DNA from: DASWOJ01 sp964242415
Lineage (GTDB): Bacteria > Pseudomonadota > Alphaproteobacteria > Acetobacterales > Acetobacteraceae
DNA: 64,000 nucleotides
Assembly (NCBI GenBank): GCA_964242415.1
Contig: CAXTAT010000008.1
Coordinates: 112,729-176,728, forward strand
Direction: 5' to 3'
Shown: piece after piece, positions 24,900-34,093 of the stretch
Position numbering within the stretch: position 1 is the first letter of the stretch
Layout: each line of letters starts with the position of its first letter
The notes under the pieces: generated by a model
Told to the model about the DNA's origin: nothing
Databases searched by the model: none
What the model saw: only the letters and a program-made list of their open reading frames with translations
Translations under genes and position numbers: made by a program

Positions 24900-25559
24900 C
24901 TAGTTCGTCATCTCCAGGGCTTCGCGCACGTACGGGTTGGTCTGCCGCTCCATGCCCACGGTCGATCCGGGTCCGTGCCCGCACAGGAAGGCCATCGCGT
25001 CGCCGAGCGGCATCACCTTGTCGCGGATCGAGCGCAGCAGCGTCGGGTGGTCGCCCCGCGGGATGTCGGTGCGGCCGACCGACCCCTGGAAGATCACGTC
25101 CCCCACCAGCGCGAATTGCGCGGCGCGGTCCACGAACATGATGTGCCCCGGCGTGTGGCCCGGCGCGTGCAGCACGTCGAGGCGGTGGGTGCCCAGCATG
25201 ACGTGCTCCCCCTCCCGCAGCCAGCGGTCCGGGCGGACGTTGCGGGCGCCGGCGATGCCGTACTTGGCCGAGGTCTCCTGCAGGCTGTCCAGCAGGAAGG
25301 CGTCGCGCTCGTCGGGGCCAGCGATCTCGACACCGGGCAGCGCGTCGCGCAGCTCGGCGGCGCCCCCGGCGTGGTCGAAGTGGCCGTGGGTCAGTAGGAT
25401 GCGCTCCACCTTGAGGCCCAGGCTGCGGACCGCCTCCAGGATGCGCGGCACGTCGCCGCCGGGATCGACGACGATGGCCTGCTTGGTGGCGTCGTCCCAG
25501 ATCAGGGTGCAGTTCTGCTGGATCGGCGTGACTGGGACGACGGCGGCCTTCAACGGCAT
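24900..25559 (-). CDS. MBL-fold metallo-hydrolase (glyoxalase II/YcbL-like)
   Basis: 219 residues. The metal motif THGHFDHAGG, the downstream GHTPGHIMF His, GDVIFQGSVGRTD and the final CGHGPGSTVGMER give a full zinc/iron metallo-beta-lactamase fold of the single-domain hydroxyacylglutathione-hydrolase group. These cleave glutathione thioesters or related esters in the cytoplasm. No C-terminal glyoxalase II domain is present, so YcbL-type activity is more likely. It is co-transcribed with the secreted-protein gene that starts at its stop codon. Confidence 0.85.
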   Translation of the reverse strand: MPLKAAVVPVTPIQQNCTLIWDDATKQAIVVDPGGDVPRILEAVRSLGLKVERILLTHGHFDHAGGAAELRDALPGVEIAGPDERDAFLLDSLQETSAKYGIAGARNVRPDRWLREGEHVMLGTHRLDVLHAPGHTPGHIMFVDRAAQFALVGDVIFQGSVGRTDIPRGDHPTLLRSIRDKVMPLGDAMAFLCGHGPGSTVGMERQTNPYVREALEMTN

Positions 25560-25642
25560 CGAGCAGGCTCCTGGCTGTTCGGCGGGATGGGCGCCAGGCG
25601 GGGCGGCGCCATCAAGACCCCATCAAGGCCAGGTGTGCCGCC

Positions 25643-25746
25643 GTCATGGCGAGCCGCGCTTGCGGCGTGGCAATCCGGGGGTTCACGGGTTGCGGTTCCG
25701 GTCTCGCGTCCCTGGATTGCCGCGTCGCAAGCGCTCCTCGCAATGA
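25643..25746. repeat. Dispersed palindromic repeat, family B
   Basis: Starts GTCATGGCGAG and ends CTCGCAATGACG, with GGCAATCC and GGATTGCCGC inner arms. Its right half differs from the 23.5-kb copy (TCGCAAGCGCTC in place of CGAAGCCGG), showing that the halves evolve separately. Confidence 0.8.
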
Positions 25747-25817
25747 CGAACGGGGGGCTGGGAAACCGGTCAGGGCAGAGGACGGCTGGTGTGTGCTGCG
25801 GGCTGCCTGGGCGGCTG

Positions 25818-26249
25818 TCAGCCCGCATCGGCGGTCAGTCCGGCGGCCTTGATGCCGGCCAGCGCCGCCACTTCGTCATTGTCGCTGGTGTCGCCCGACA
25901 CGCCGACTGCGCCCAGCAAGGCGCCCCCGGCATCGCGCACCAGCACGCCGCCCGGCACGGGGACCAGCGCGCCGCCGGCCGCATGGGTGACGGCGGCGAT
26001 GAAGGTGGGCTGCTCCACCGCGCGCTTGGCGATGGCGCGGGAGCCGATGCCCATCGCCAGCGCGCCATGCGCCTTGCCGTGCGCGATCTCGCCCCGCCGC
26101 AGGCTGGTGCCGTCCTCCGCCGCCAGCGCCTTGGTCGTGCCGCGGGCGTCGAGCACGGTGACCACCAGCGGCTTCAGGCTACCGCGCCGCGCCTCCGCCA
26201 GGGTGGCGGTCACGATGGTCTGGGCTTGGGTCAGGGTCATGTCGGTCAT
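25818..26249 (-). CDS. GlcG/HbpS family (heme-binding-like) protein
   Basis: 143 residues. LTQAQTIVTATLAEARRG, LVVTVLDARGTTKALAAEDG, PGGVLVRDAGGALLGAVGVS and SGDTSDNDEVAALAGI are diagnostic of the GlcG/HbpS domain, found in Streptomyces HbpS (heme and redox sensing) and in many small proteins near oxidoreductases. The role here is unknown. The ATG overlaps the stop of the upstream deoxysugar reductase gene (ATGA), so it lies at the end of the sugar operon, possibly by chance. Confidence 0.85.
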   Translation of the reverse strand: MTDMTLTQAQTIVTATLAEARRGSLKPLVVTVLDARGTTKALAAEDGTSLRRGEIAHGKAHGALAMGIGSRAIAKRAVEQPTFIAAVTHAAGGALVPVPGGVLVRDAGGALLGAVGVSGDTSDNDEVAALAGIKAAGLTADAG

Positions 26250-27181
26250 GCGGGGTCCTTCAGTCCGGTCTGCACGCGCGCGCGCCAGTCGGCAAGCACG
26301 TCATGCATGGTTTGGGTCCAGGGAACGGCGGGCGCCCAGCCGAGCAACCGCCGGGCCAGGCCAGCATCGCCGGCGGCGAGCGGGATGTCGGTCGGGCGCA
26401 GCCGGGCGCTGTCGGTCTGCACCTCCGCCGTGACGCCGGCTGCGTCCAGCAGGGATTGCAGCACGTCGCCCACCCGGCGCGGCTGGCCGGACGCCACGTT
26501 CAGCACCGTGCCTGGTGGCAGGGTCTCCGCATGGAGGATGCACGCAACGTAGGCGGCGCACACGTCGCGCACGTCCAGGAAGTCGCGGAAGGCCGACAGG
26601 TCGCCCACCCGCAGCACCGGCGGCTGCTGCCCGGCGGCGATGCGCGCCACCTGCTCGGCGAAGGCCGGGATGACGAAGGCCGGGGCCTGGCCAGCGCCGG
26701 TGTGGTTGAAGGCGCGCACCCGGATGGCGCGCAGCCCCTCGGCGGCCATCGCGCCCAATGCCAGGTCGGCGGCGGCCTTGGTGGCGGCGTAGGTGTTCAG
26801 CGGCGCCGGCAGCGCGTCCTCCGCCAACGGCTGCCCGGCGCGGAAGCTGGCGCCGTAGATGTCGGCGCTGGAGGCGAACACCATCGTGCCGCCCGGTGCA
26901 TGGGCCAGCAGCGCGCGCGCCAGGTTCAGCGTGCCGCCCAGGTTGACCCGCCAGGCCAGGTCCGGGTCGGCCCGCGCCGCCGGGATGGCGGCGATGGCGG
27001 CCAGGTGGACCAGCGCGTCCGGCGGCGCCGCGGCGACCGCAGCGTGCACGGCCGCCGCGTCGGTGATGTCGAACCGGGCGGCGTCCAGCACCGCGGTTGG
27101 GAACGCGGCCGCCAGCGCCCGGATCAGATGCCGCCCGACGAAGCCGTCTGCCCCCGTGACCAGGATGCGCCGAGGCGGCAT
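26246..27181 (-). CDS. rmd: NAD-dependent epimerase/dehydratase, probable GDP-6-deoxy-4-keto-D-mannose reductase
   Basis: 311 residues with the extended-SDR Rossmann motif TGADGFVGRHL, the catalytic YAATK and SSADIYG. RDFLDVRDVCAAYV and NVASGQPRRVGDVL match the RMD group, which reduces the GMD product to GDP-D-rhamnose. The specific assignment rests on being directly downstream of gmd; GDP-L-fucose synthase (Fcl) is less likely because its typical motifs are absent. The product would feed glycosylation of a surface polysaccharide or glycolipid. Confidence 0.75.
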   Translation of the reverse strand: MPPRRILVTGADGFVGRHLIRALAAAFPTAVLDAARFDITDAAAVHAAVAAAPPDALVHLAAIAAIPAARADPDLAWRVNLGGTLNLARALLAHAPGGTMVFASSADIYGASFRAGQPLAEDALPAPLNTYAATKAAADLALGAMAAEGLRAIRVRAFNHTGAGQAPAFVIPAFAEQVARIAAGQQPPVLRVGDLSAFRDFLDVRDVCAAYVACILHAETLPPGTVLNVASGQPRRVGDVLQSLLDAAGVTAEVQTDSARLRPTDIPLAAGDAGLARRLLGWAPAVPWTQTMHDVLADWRARVQTGLKDPA

Positions 27182-27199
27182 CGCGTGCAGCAGGGCGGC

Positions 27200-28183
27200 C
27201 TACCGCGCCATGCGCGCGCGGTGGCGGGCCAGGTCGGCGTCAACCATCTCGGCCACCATCTCGTCCAGGCTGACCTCGGGCGACCACCCCAGTTGCTGCC
27301 GCGCCTTGCCGGCGTCGCCCAGCAGCACGTCCACCTCGGCCGGACGCATGAAGCGCGGGTCGGTCTTCACGTGGTCCTCGTAGTTCAGCGACACGTGGCT
27401 GAACGCGGTGCGGCACAGGTCGCGGATGCTGGTCGTCTGCCCCGTCGCGATCACGTAGTCGTCCGCGGTCGCCTGTTGCAGCATCAGGTGCATGGCCCGC
27501 ACGTAGTCCCGCGCGTGGCCCCAGTCGCGCTTGGCGTCGAGGTTGCCCAGCAGCAGCTCCTGCGCCAGGCCGAGCTTGATGCGTGCCACGCCGTCGGTCA
27601 CCTTGCGGGTGACGAACTCGATGCCGCGCAGCGGGCTTTCGTGGTTGAACAGGATGCCGGAGCTGGCGTGCAGGCCGAAGCTCTCGCGGTAGTTCACCGT
27701 CATCCAGTGGCCGTACAGCTTGGCCACGCCATAAGGGCTGCGCGGGTAGAACGGGGTGCGCTCGGACTGCATGGGTTCCTGGATCAGCCCGAACATCTCC
27801 GACGACGACGCCTGGTAGAACCGCGCCTCGGGCCGGGCGATCCGCACCGCCTCCAGGATGTTGCCGACGCCCAGGGCGGTGACGGTGCCGGTCAGCAGCG
27901 GCTGCTGCCAGCTTGCGGCGACGAAGCTCTGTGCGGCGAGGTTGTAGATCTCGTCGGGCTTGTGGGTCTGGATGATGCGGATCAGGCTGCTGAGGTCGGT
28001 CATGTTGCCGTCCACCAGCTCCACCTGGTCGAGCACGCCGAGCCAGCGCAGCCGCTCGCCGATCACGTCCGACGAGGCGGTCCGGCGCATCAGGCCGACC
28101 ACCTTGTAGCCGCGTCCGAGCAGCAGTTGCGCCAAGTAGGCGCCGTCCTGGCCGGTGACGCCGGTGATCAGTGCAGTGGGCAT
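27200..28183 (-). CDS. gmd: GDP-mannose 4,6-dehydratase
   Basis: 327 residues. GVTGQDGAYLAQLLLGRGY binds NADP, SSSEMFG and YGVAKLYGHW carry the catalytic Ser/Thr, Tyr and Lys, and FNHESPLRGIEFVTRKV and GNLDAKRDWGHARDYV are GMD hallmarks. It converts GDP-D-mannose to GDP-4-keto-6-deoxy-D-mannose. It lies between manC and rmd with short gaps (13 and 18 bp), giving a complete route from mannose-1-phosphate to a GDP-6-deoxyhexose. Confidence 0.96.
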   Translation of the reverse strand: MPTALITGVTGQDGAYLAQLLLGRGYKVVGLMRRTASSDVIGERLRWLGVLDQVELVDGNMTDLSSLIRIIQTHKPDEIYNLAAQSFVAASWQQPLLTGTVTALGVGNILEAVRIARPEARFYQASSSEMFGLIQEPMQSERTPFYPRSPYGVAKLYGHWMTVNYRESFGLHASSGILFNHESPLRGIEFVTRKVTDGVARIKLGLAQELLLGNLDAKRDWGHARDYVRAMHLMLQQATADDYVIATGQTTSIRDLCRTAFSHVSLNYEDHVKTDPRFMRPAEVDVLLGDAGKARQQLGWSPEVSLDEMVAEMVDADLARHRARMAR

Positions 28184-28196
28184 GTGCGTGTCCCTG

Positions 28197-29699
28197 TCAG
28201 ATGCGGCCGTAGGTGTCTTCCAGCCGCACGATGTCGTCCTCGCCGAGGTAGCTGCCCGACTGCACCTCGATCAGCGTGAGGGGAATGCGGCCGGGGTTGG
28301 CCATGCGGTGGGTGCAGCCGAGCGGCAGGTAGATGCTCTCGTTCTCCCGCACCAGGATCTCGTCGGCGTCGCGCGTCACCAGGGCGATGCCGCTGACCAC
28401 CACCCAGTGCTCGGCGCGGTGGAAGTGCTTCTGCAGGCTGAGCTTGCTGCCCGGCGTCACCACGATGCGCTTCACCTGGAAGCGGTCGCTGTGGATCAGG
28501 CTCTCGTAAAAGCCCCAGGGGCGATAGACGCGGTTGTGCGCCACCGCCTCGTGCCGGCCGGCGGCGCGCAGCCGGGTCACGACCTTCTTCACGTCCTGGG
28601 CGCGGTCGCGGTGCATGGCCAGCACTGCGTCCTCGGTCACGACGACGATCACGTCCTGCAGGCCGACGACGGCCGTCAGGATGCCGTCGCTGCGGGCGTA
28701 GCAGTTCTCCGACCCCTCCAGCAGCACGTCGCCCACGGTGGCGTTGCCGGCGGCGTCCTTGGGCGACTGCTCCCACAGGGCGTCCCAGCTTCCGACGTCC
28801 GACCAGCCGAGGTCGGCGGGGATGACGGCGGCGCGGGTGGTGCGCTCGGCGACGGCGTAGTCCAGGCTGATGTCGGGGCAGGCGGTGAAGGCGGCGGCGT
28901 CGAGCCGGATGAAGTCGAGATCCCGGGTGCGTTCCGCCACGGCGCGGCGCACGGCGGTCAGCACGTCGGGGGCGTAGCGGCCCATCTCCTCCAGCAGGGT
29001 GGCGGCGGTGAAGACGAACATGCCGCTGTTCCACAGGTGGCCGCCGCCGGACACCAGGGCCTGCGCGGTGGCGGCGTCCGGCTTTTCCACGAAGCGGGGC
29101 AGGGCGTGGACGCCGGGCGCGTCCGCCAGCTCCGGGCCGACTTCGAGGTAGCCGTAGGCGGTCTCGGCGCGGTGCGGCTTCATGCCGAAAGTGACGATGC
29201 GGCCTTGGCGCGCGGCGACGGCGGCGAGCGCCAAGGCGGCGTGCAGGGCGTCGGTGCGCTGGATGGCGGCGTCGGCGGCCATCATCCACAGCACGGCGCC
29301 GGGGTCGGTTTCGGCGGCCAGCAGGGCGGCGGCGGCGATGGCGGGGGCGGAGTTACGGCCCACCGGCTCCAAGACTATCGCGGCGTCGTTGATCCCGGCG
29401 GCGCGCATCTGCTCGGCGATCAGGAAGCGGTGCTCGTGGTTGCAGACGACGATGGGCGGGGCGAAGCCGGGGCCGATGCCGCGCAGCGCGCATTCCTGCA
29501 GCATGGTGCGGTCGGACACCAGCGGCCAGAGCTGCTTGGGGAAGCTTTCGCGCGATACCGGCCATAGGCGGCTGCCGGTGCCGCCGGACAGGATCACGGG
29601 GACGATCAGGCCGGTAGATTGGCCGGGCGCTTGAGCGGCAGCACCAGACGGCATCGGCGGCGCGGCCATCAAAGAGCCTGTGGGTGCAATGTTGTTCAA
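28197..29699 (-). CDS. manC: Mannose-1-phosphate guanylyltransferase/mannose-6-phosphate isomerase (bifunctional type)
   Basis: 500 residues. The nucleotidyltransferase half begins VPVILSGGTGSRLWPVSRE with the FPKQLWPL motif, and continues with EPVGRNSAPAIAAAAL, FVEKPD and DLGWSDVGSWDAL. The C-terminal cupin-type isomerase half has RPWGFYESL, KLSLQKHFHRAEHW and EVQSGSYLGEDDIVRLED. It supplies GDP-mannose to gmd. Start ATG 29699; a second ATG at 29669 would remove ten residues of the non-conserved leader. Confidence 0.96.
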   Translation of the reverse strand: MNNIAPTGSLMAAPPMPSGAAAQAPGQSTGLIVPVILSGGTGSRLWPVSRESFPKQLWPLVSDRTMLQECALRGIGPGFAPPIVVCNHEHRFLIAEQMRAAGINDAAIVLEPVGRNSAPAIAAAALLAAETDPGAVLWMMAADAAIQRTDALHAALALAAVAARQGRIVTFGMKPHRAETAYGYLEVGPELADAPGVHALPRFVEKPDAATAQALVSGGGHLWNSGMFVFTAATLLEEMGRYAPDVLTAVRRAVAERTRDLDFIRLDAAAFTACPDISLDYAVAERTTRAAVIPADLGWSDVGSWDALWEQSPKDAAGNATVGDVLLEGSENCYARSDGILTAVVGLQDVIVVVTEDAVLAMHRDRAQDVKKVVTRLRAAGRHEAVAHNRVYRPWGFYESLIHSDRFQVKRIVVTPGSKLSLQKHFHRAEHWVVVSGIALVTRDADEILVRENESIYLPLGCTHRMANPGRIPLTLIEVQSGSYLGEDDIVRLEDTYGRI

Positions 29700-29813
29700 G
29701 ACCGGCCTTGGCGTAATTGGTGCGGGTGGGAGCGTCGTAGGAGGTTAAGCCGTTGCGGTCCAGGGTCTAACGCTGACCCCTCGGAGGCTGCGTGCCCGAT
29801 CCGGCGGGGTTGC

Positions 29814-30851
29814 TTACGCTTGGGCGGCAGCGAGCCGGGCATTGCGCCAGACCTGGGTGCCGTCGGCGACAAGCTGCAGCGCGCCGGTCGGGCCCTGGAT
29901 GAAGCGGCAGGGGCTTTCATGCTCCAGCACCCAGCCGTTCGCACCGAAGGACGCCATCAACCGGTCCTCGATGGCCCGGCCGTGCGTGCCGACCACGATG
30001 CGGCGCACGCCGCTCGACAGCACGTCGGCAGCAGCCGTTAGGACATCGCCCTCGGCGCCCTGCACGTCGCAGTGCAGCAGGTCCACCGGTGGCAGCTTCG
30101 CCAGCAGCGTGGCGAGCGAGACGCTTGGCACCTCGTCGAACCCCTCCTTGGCCTGCTCGTCGGCATCATAACTGGCTTGCGCGCCCCAGTCTGCACTGGG
30201 AACGTCAAGTTTGGGGAACCGCGCCATGCCGTCCTCCACGCCGACCACGGCGTGCTGCAGGTTGTGCGCCGCCGGGTCGATCCCGTTGTCGCGGAAGTGC
30301 TGCAGCAGGAACCCATAGTGGCCGGACGCACCCTCAAGCCCGGCGAGGTGGATGTCGGTGATCCCCCGCAGTTGCGCCGCCCGTGCGGCCGCGACGAGCC
30401 ATGGCCCCCAGCCCGCACCAAGCTCGACGGCGACGAAGCGCGACCCGGCCTCCAGCACCGACCTGAGCGTGCCCTCCCATTCCGGCGGCTCGTGCAGGCC
30501 GAATCGTTCCGTGCCGGGTGGCCCCTCGACGATGCCGGATGCGCCGGCATAGACATCCGGCAAGTACGCGCACCGGGTCCGTGTGCCGAGGAAATCGGTG
30601 AAGAAGCCTGCGGCACCGGGGCCGGTATAAAGTGGGAAGGCGGCGAGCACGGCGGGGTCAACGGACGGCTGCTTCAGGGCTGCCGACTGGGCGGCAAAAT
30701 ACTCCTTGAACTCGTTGCTTTGCATGAACCGGCGCCGGATGTCCTCCAGGGACGGCTGGCCGTCCACATGGCGGGTCAGGGCCGCCATATTCTCGGGACC
30801 GCGTCCAAGAAACAACCGATAGGACCACAGCACGGTGTCGATCAACGGCAA
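29814..30851 (-). CDS. FkbM family methyltransferase with an N-terminal DUF4214-like segment
   Basis: 345 residues. The first 60 (WSYRLFLGRGPENMAALTRH, IRRRFMQSNEFKEYF) resemble the short DUF4214 helical module of exopolysaccharide-associated proteins. The SAM-binding fold follows (VAVELGAGWGPWLVAAARAA), then VDLLHCDVQGAEGDVL, the FkbM Asp motif, and VVGTHGRAIEDRL. It probably O-methylates a sugar of the surface polysaccharide made by the adjacent manC-gmd-rmd genes. Confidence 0.8.
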   Translation of the reverse strand: MPLIDTVLWSYRLFLGRGPENMAALTRHVDGQPSLEDIRRRFMQSNEFKEYFAAQSAALKQPSVDPAVLAAFPLYTGPGAAGFFTDFLGTRTRCAYLPDVYAGASGIVEGPPGTERFGLHEPPEWEGTLRSVLEAGSRFVAVELGAGWGPWLVAAARAAQLRGITDIHLAGLEGASGHYGFLLQHFRDNGIDPAAHNLQHAVVGVEDGMARFPKLDVPSADWGAQASYDADEQAKEGFDEVPSVSLATLLAKLPPVDLLHCDVQGAEGDVLTAAADVLSSGVRRIVVGTHGRAIEDRLMASFGANGWVLEHESPCRFIQGPTGALQLVADGTQVWRNARLAAAQA

Positions 30852-31478
30852 GGTGTCCAGGTCGTCCAGCGTACGTCTCCGTTTTTTCCACGGTTTCGGA
30901 ACAGAAGTGAGACGGCAGGTTAGCCGCGTTACAGGGGTGGCACAACATGGGCACGCGGCTACTCATCCGGGGTGGCCGGGGCCGGCCTCTTCGCGGAACC
31001 CGACCTGATCCTGTTCCATGAGCGCCTTCGTCATGCCGTCAGCCCCTGGGTGGTCATCGAACTGGGCGGTCATCGAACGCCCGGCACGCAGCCTGGCGCC
31101 GCGCTGGGCAACGGCGACTTTCTCGGCATCCACATTCACCTGGCCAGCGTCGGCTTATTCTGAGGGCGCATCGGGACCTGCGCCGTGCCGCCGGGCCTGC
31201 TGCGCGCCCGGAGACCGCCCGTGCCGGTTGATCGGCAATTCAGTTCACTGAGCTGGTCCGGCGACGGGGCGAGCAGCTTGGCCTGGCGTTCACCGCGGTC
31301 CACGCGGACTTCAGTTAGGCGGGCGCGGTAACGCAATCCCTCGATGTCGTGACATGGGGCAACTTGCGACACGAGGTTTGCTACCCGAAGGCCGGGCTGG
31401 GCCAACGGCGGCGGCGTCACCCTGGGCTGCAATCGGCCCTGCCGGACGGCCCCTGATGCGGGACCGCATCACCCAGGC
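30852..31478. other. Intergenic region, no gene recognised
   Basis: More than 600 bp between two minus-strand glycan genes. A plus-strand frame at 30972-31163 and some shadows are open, but none shows a motif or ribosome-binding site. It probably contains the promoter of the FkbM gene and the end of the glycosyltransferase transcript; a clear terminator was not seen. Confidence 0.35.
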
Positions 31479-33707
31479 CTACGGCAGCATCGAGAAGCGC
31501 TCATGCAGGTCAACCCGAAGCTGCACGTCCGTGGCCGCGGCGTAGGCAAGCTTGACCAGCCCGACGTAGAAAACCCGGTCGTCGTGCGCGCTCTTTGCGG
31601 AATGCGCTCCCACCGCCTCTCCCTTGACCCGCAGGTGAACGGAGATCGTTCCGTCCTGGTCAACCAGGCCCGAGACCCGGCACAGGAAGTCGGTCCCGGT
31701 CTTGATTTGGAAGGTTTCTGTCCGTGCTTGGATCGAGCTTGGGAACGCCGCCGCCGCCTTCGGCCCGTCCGAGTCGCTGCCGATCCAGGGCGTGACGGCG
31801 TGGTCTATGGACCACGGCGCCCCGATGAGGTGGAGGTAGATGGTGACGCGAGTGCCCGGTTCGCAGTCGGTCGAGAACCACAGGGAGCCCTCGGTGCCGC
31901 GCATCCATGCACCCAGGGGCTCGGCGGGATACCAGCTTTCCGCGAAGATCGGCCGCAGCGGGCGGGCGGGGTAGTTGGCCGGGACAACCCTGCCGATCAC
32001 CAGCTCGCCCGGCACCAGCACCTCGCCGGCGGCCAGCAGCGGCGGCGCGTAGGGCGGCGGAGCCGTCATCCCAAGCACCGCCAGGCGACCGAGCAGGTCC
32101 CTGCCGACATCGTCCCAGGTCCGCGCCACGAACCGGTCCCGGATGTCCTGGACGCGCCCGGTCCGGTAGGCCTCATCGACGATCATCCGCTTGAACACGC
32201 GGAGTCCGTCATTGAGGTTCCAGGGGTCGATGTAGTCCACCAGGTCGCCGCCGACCTCCGGGATCGACGACGTGCTGGAGGCGACGCTGGGCCGCCCATG
32301 CGCCAGGCTTTCGCCGACCGGCAGGCCCCAGCCCTCGGTGATGCTGGGGAATGCGGTGAACAGGCAGGACCGGTACAGCAGCTCCAGGTCCACGTCGGAC
32401 AGGTCGTGCAGCACATGGATGCGCCCACCGAGATACCCGGTCCCCTCCAGCATGTCATGCAGGTCACGGACCCGCCAGCCGAAGCGGCCGACGAACACCA
32501 GGTCCGGCGGGTCCAGACCTTCCTCGATCAGCGCCTTCCAGACCGAATACAGGTAGATGTGGTTCTTGCGCGCCTCGATGGTGGACACCATCAGCACGAA
32601 CGGGCGGTCCCGCAACGGGGCGATGGCGCCGCGCCATGCCGCAGGCCCGGACGAGGCGGGACGGTCGTGCAACTGGTGCGCGAGGGGGACCGCTGCGACG
32701 GGGATGTCGCGCAGGCCGTGCTTGCGCAGGAACTTGCGGACGTCCTTTGCGACGTACTCGGAGATCGTCAGGACGAAGTCGAATGCATGCAGGCCGTCGG
32801 CGAGCGCGAACGAGAACTCGCTGACCAGGCCGGCGACGCAGTATTCCGGATGGGTGACTGGGATGAGGTCGTAGATATAGACGCCAACGGCCACGCCGGC
32901 GCGTTTCAGCCGGGCATACCGGGCGGCGTTGGAGCCGAAACCCCAGAACGCCCCGAGGACGAAGTAGGCCTGGCCCCGGACCGGCTCCACCAGCACGGCG
33001 CGCTGTTCGGCAATCCCAATCAGCGACAGCAGGCGGTCCTGCGACACCGAGGCCTGCCGGAGGTGGTCGATGATCGTCAGCAGGTCGGCCGGGTCGAGCC
33101 GCCAGAACCCGGCCGCGTGCTTGCCGGTGCGCACGAAGGCATACCGCCCGTCCGCCTCATCGATGGCGTGCTGGACGATGCCGACCTGGACGCGCTGGAT
33201 GCCTGACAGCGTGCGGTGGCTGCGGAGGTAGTCCAGCAGGTCATCGACTTCGAGGTAGATCGTGCCGTCCTGGTCATGCGAAGTGCTGGCGGCGATCATC
33301 TGCTGCGCAGCCTCGGCGTTGCCAAGCGCCGCCGCCTCCTCAAGCGCCGCCTTCGATGGCTTGAGTTCCATCGAGGTCTTGTAGGCATGCCGGGCCGCCT
33401 CCAGGTCGCCATGCAGCTTCAGCACATGGCCGAGCTGCAGGTGGGCGTCGGCGTCATCGGCCTGCAGCGTGATCGCCCGGCGGTAGGCCGCCTCGGCGTC
33501 CGCCAGCTTGCCCTGCTCCTTCAGGGCGTGGCCATACTGGACCCAGATGGGCTGGTCGTCGGGCGTCAAGGCGAGGTGGGCGTGATACGCCGCCTCGGCC
33601 GCCGCCCACTCCGCACGGTCGCGGGCGGCATCGCCGGCCTGCCGGTCTGGCAGGTCGCCCTTAGAGGCCTGGCGTTTCTGCATGAGACGCCTGATGTCAA
33701 CCTTCAA
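31479..33707 (-). CDS. TPR-containing family 4 glycosyltransferase with an extra C-terminal domain
   Basis: About 742 residues from TTG 33707, which has an AGGGG seven bases upstream; ATG 33683 is the alternative. Two or three TPR units come first (WVQYGHALKEQGKLADAEAAY, DAHLQLGHVLKLHGDLEAA), then a bridging domain, then a GT-B glycosyltransferase with VLMVSTIEARKNHIYLYSVW and the donor-binding EGWGLPVGE (near residue 455). After about residue 565 a beta-rich domain (ESWYPAEPLGAWMRG, VTIYLHLIGAP, FYVGLVKLAYAAATDVQLR) closes the protein. It likely adds sugars to a cell-surface glycan together with the upstream cluster. Confidence 0.82.
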   Translation of the reverse strand: MKVDIRRLMQKRQASKGDLPDRQAGDAARDRAEWAAAEAAYHAHLALTPDDQPIWVQYGHALKEQGKLADAEAAYRRAITLQADDADAHLQLGHVLKLHGDLEAARHAYKTSMELKPSKAALEEAAALGNAEAAQQMIAASTSHDQDGTIYLEVDDLLDYLRSHRTLSGIQRVQVGIVQHAIDEADGRYAFVRTGKHAAGFWRLDPADLLTIIDHLRQASVSQDRLLSLIGIAEQRAVLVEPVRGQAYFVLGAFWGFGSNAARYARLKRAGVAVGVYIYDLIPVTHPEYCVAGLVSEFSFALADGLHAFDFVLTISEYVAKDVRKFLRKHGLRDIPVAAVPLAHQLHDRPASSGPAAWRGAIAPLRDRPFVLMVSTIEARKNHIYLYSVWKALIEEGLDPPDLVFVGRFGWRVRDLHDMLEGTGYLGGRIHVLHDLSDVDLELLYRSCLFTAFPSITEGWGLPVGESLAHGRPSVASSTSSIPEVGGDLVDYIDPWNLNDGLRVFKRMIVDEAYRTGRVQDIRDRFVARTWDDVGRDLLGRLAVLGMTAPPPYAPPLLAAGEVLVPGELVIGRVVPANYPARPLRPIFAESWYPAEPLGAWMRGTEGSLWFSTDCEPGTRVTIYLHLIGAPWSIDHAVTPWIGSDSDGPKAAAAFPSSIQARTETFQIKTGTDFLCRVSGLVDQDGTISVHLRVKGEAVGAHSAKSAHDDRVFYVGLVKLAYAAATDVQLRVDLHERFSMLP

Positions 33708-34093
33708 ATCACGACCCCTATCAAGAGCGCCGACCTTATCGGGAGCGCTCGCCACACCATAAGCAAAGCCCGAGGTGCCCGCGCTCAACTGGAGGAGGCC
33801 GCATGTGATGCGGCGCCATGGCAAGTGGCCATGCAAACCGTGGTCCAATTAACGTTATGCGGCCTTCGTGCGCTGCCGGACCTTGGCTGGTGCGAGGGTT
33901 GTATAAATGCGGCCGGCATCGGGCGTCTATCCATCCCCGGAATGCAACCTGGCCCGAACGTCGCATTTGACGCGACATCACGGCGGCGCCCTGCCCGGTG
34001 GCTATGAAACGGGCAAAAATAGCCTTGCGGGATGGCCCAGGCTGGGACGTATTGCTCGGGTGACAGGTTCATGACGGCCCGAGGAGCTTCCCA
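33708..34093. other. Divergent intergenic region, no gene recognised
   Basis: Nearly 390 bp between the divergently transcribed glycosyltransferase and M20 hydrolase genes. It should contain both promoters. No RNA gene, repeat or convincing promoter hexamers were found. Confidence 0.35.

Noticed and set aside
30972..31163. 63-codon plus-strand frame in the gap before the glycosyltransferase
   Set aside because: No start signals and no recognisable sequence features.
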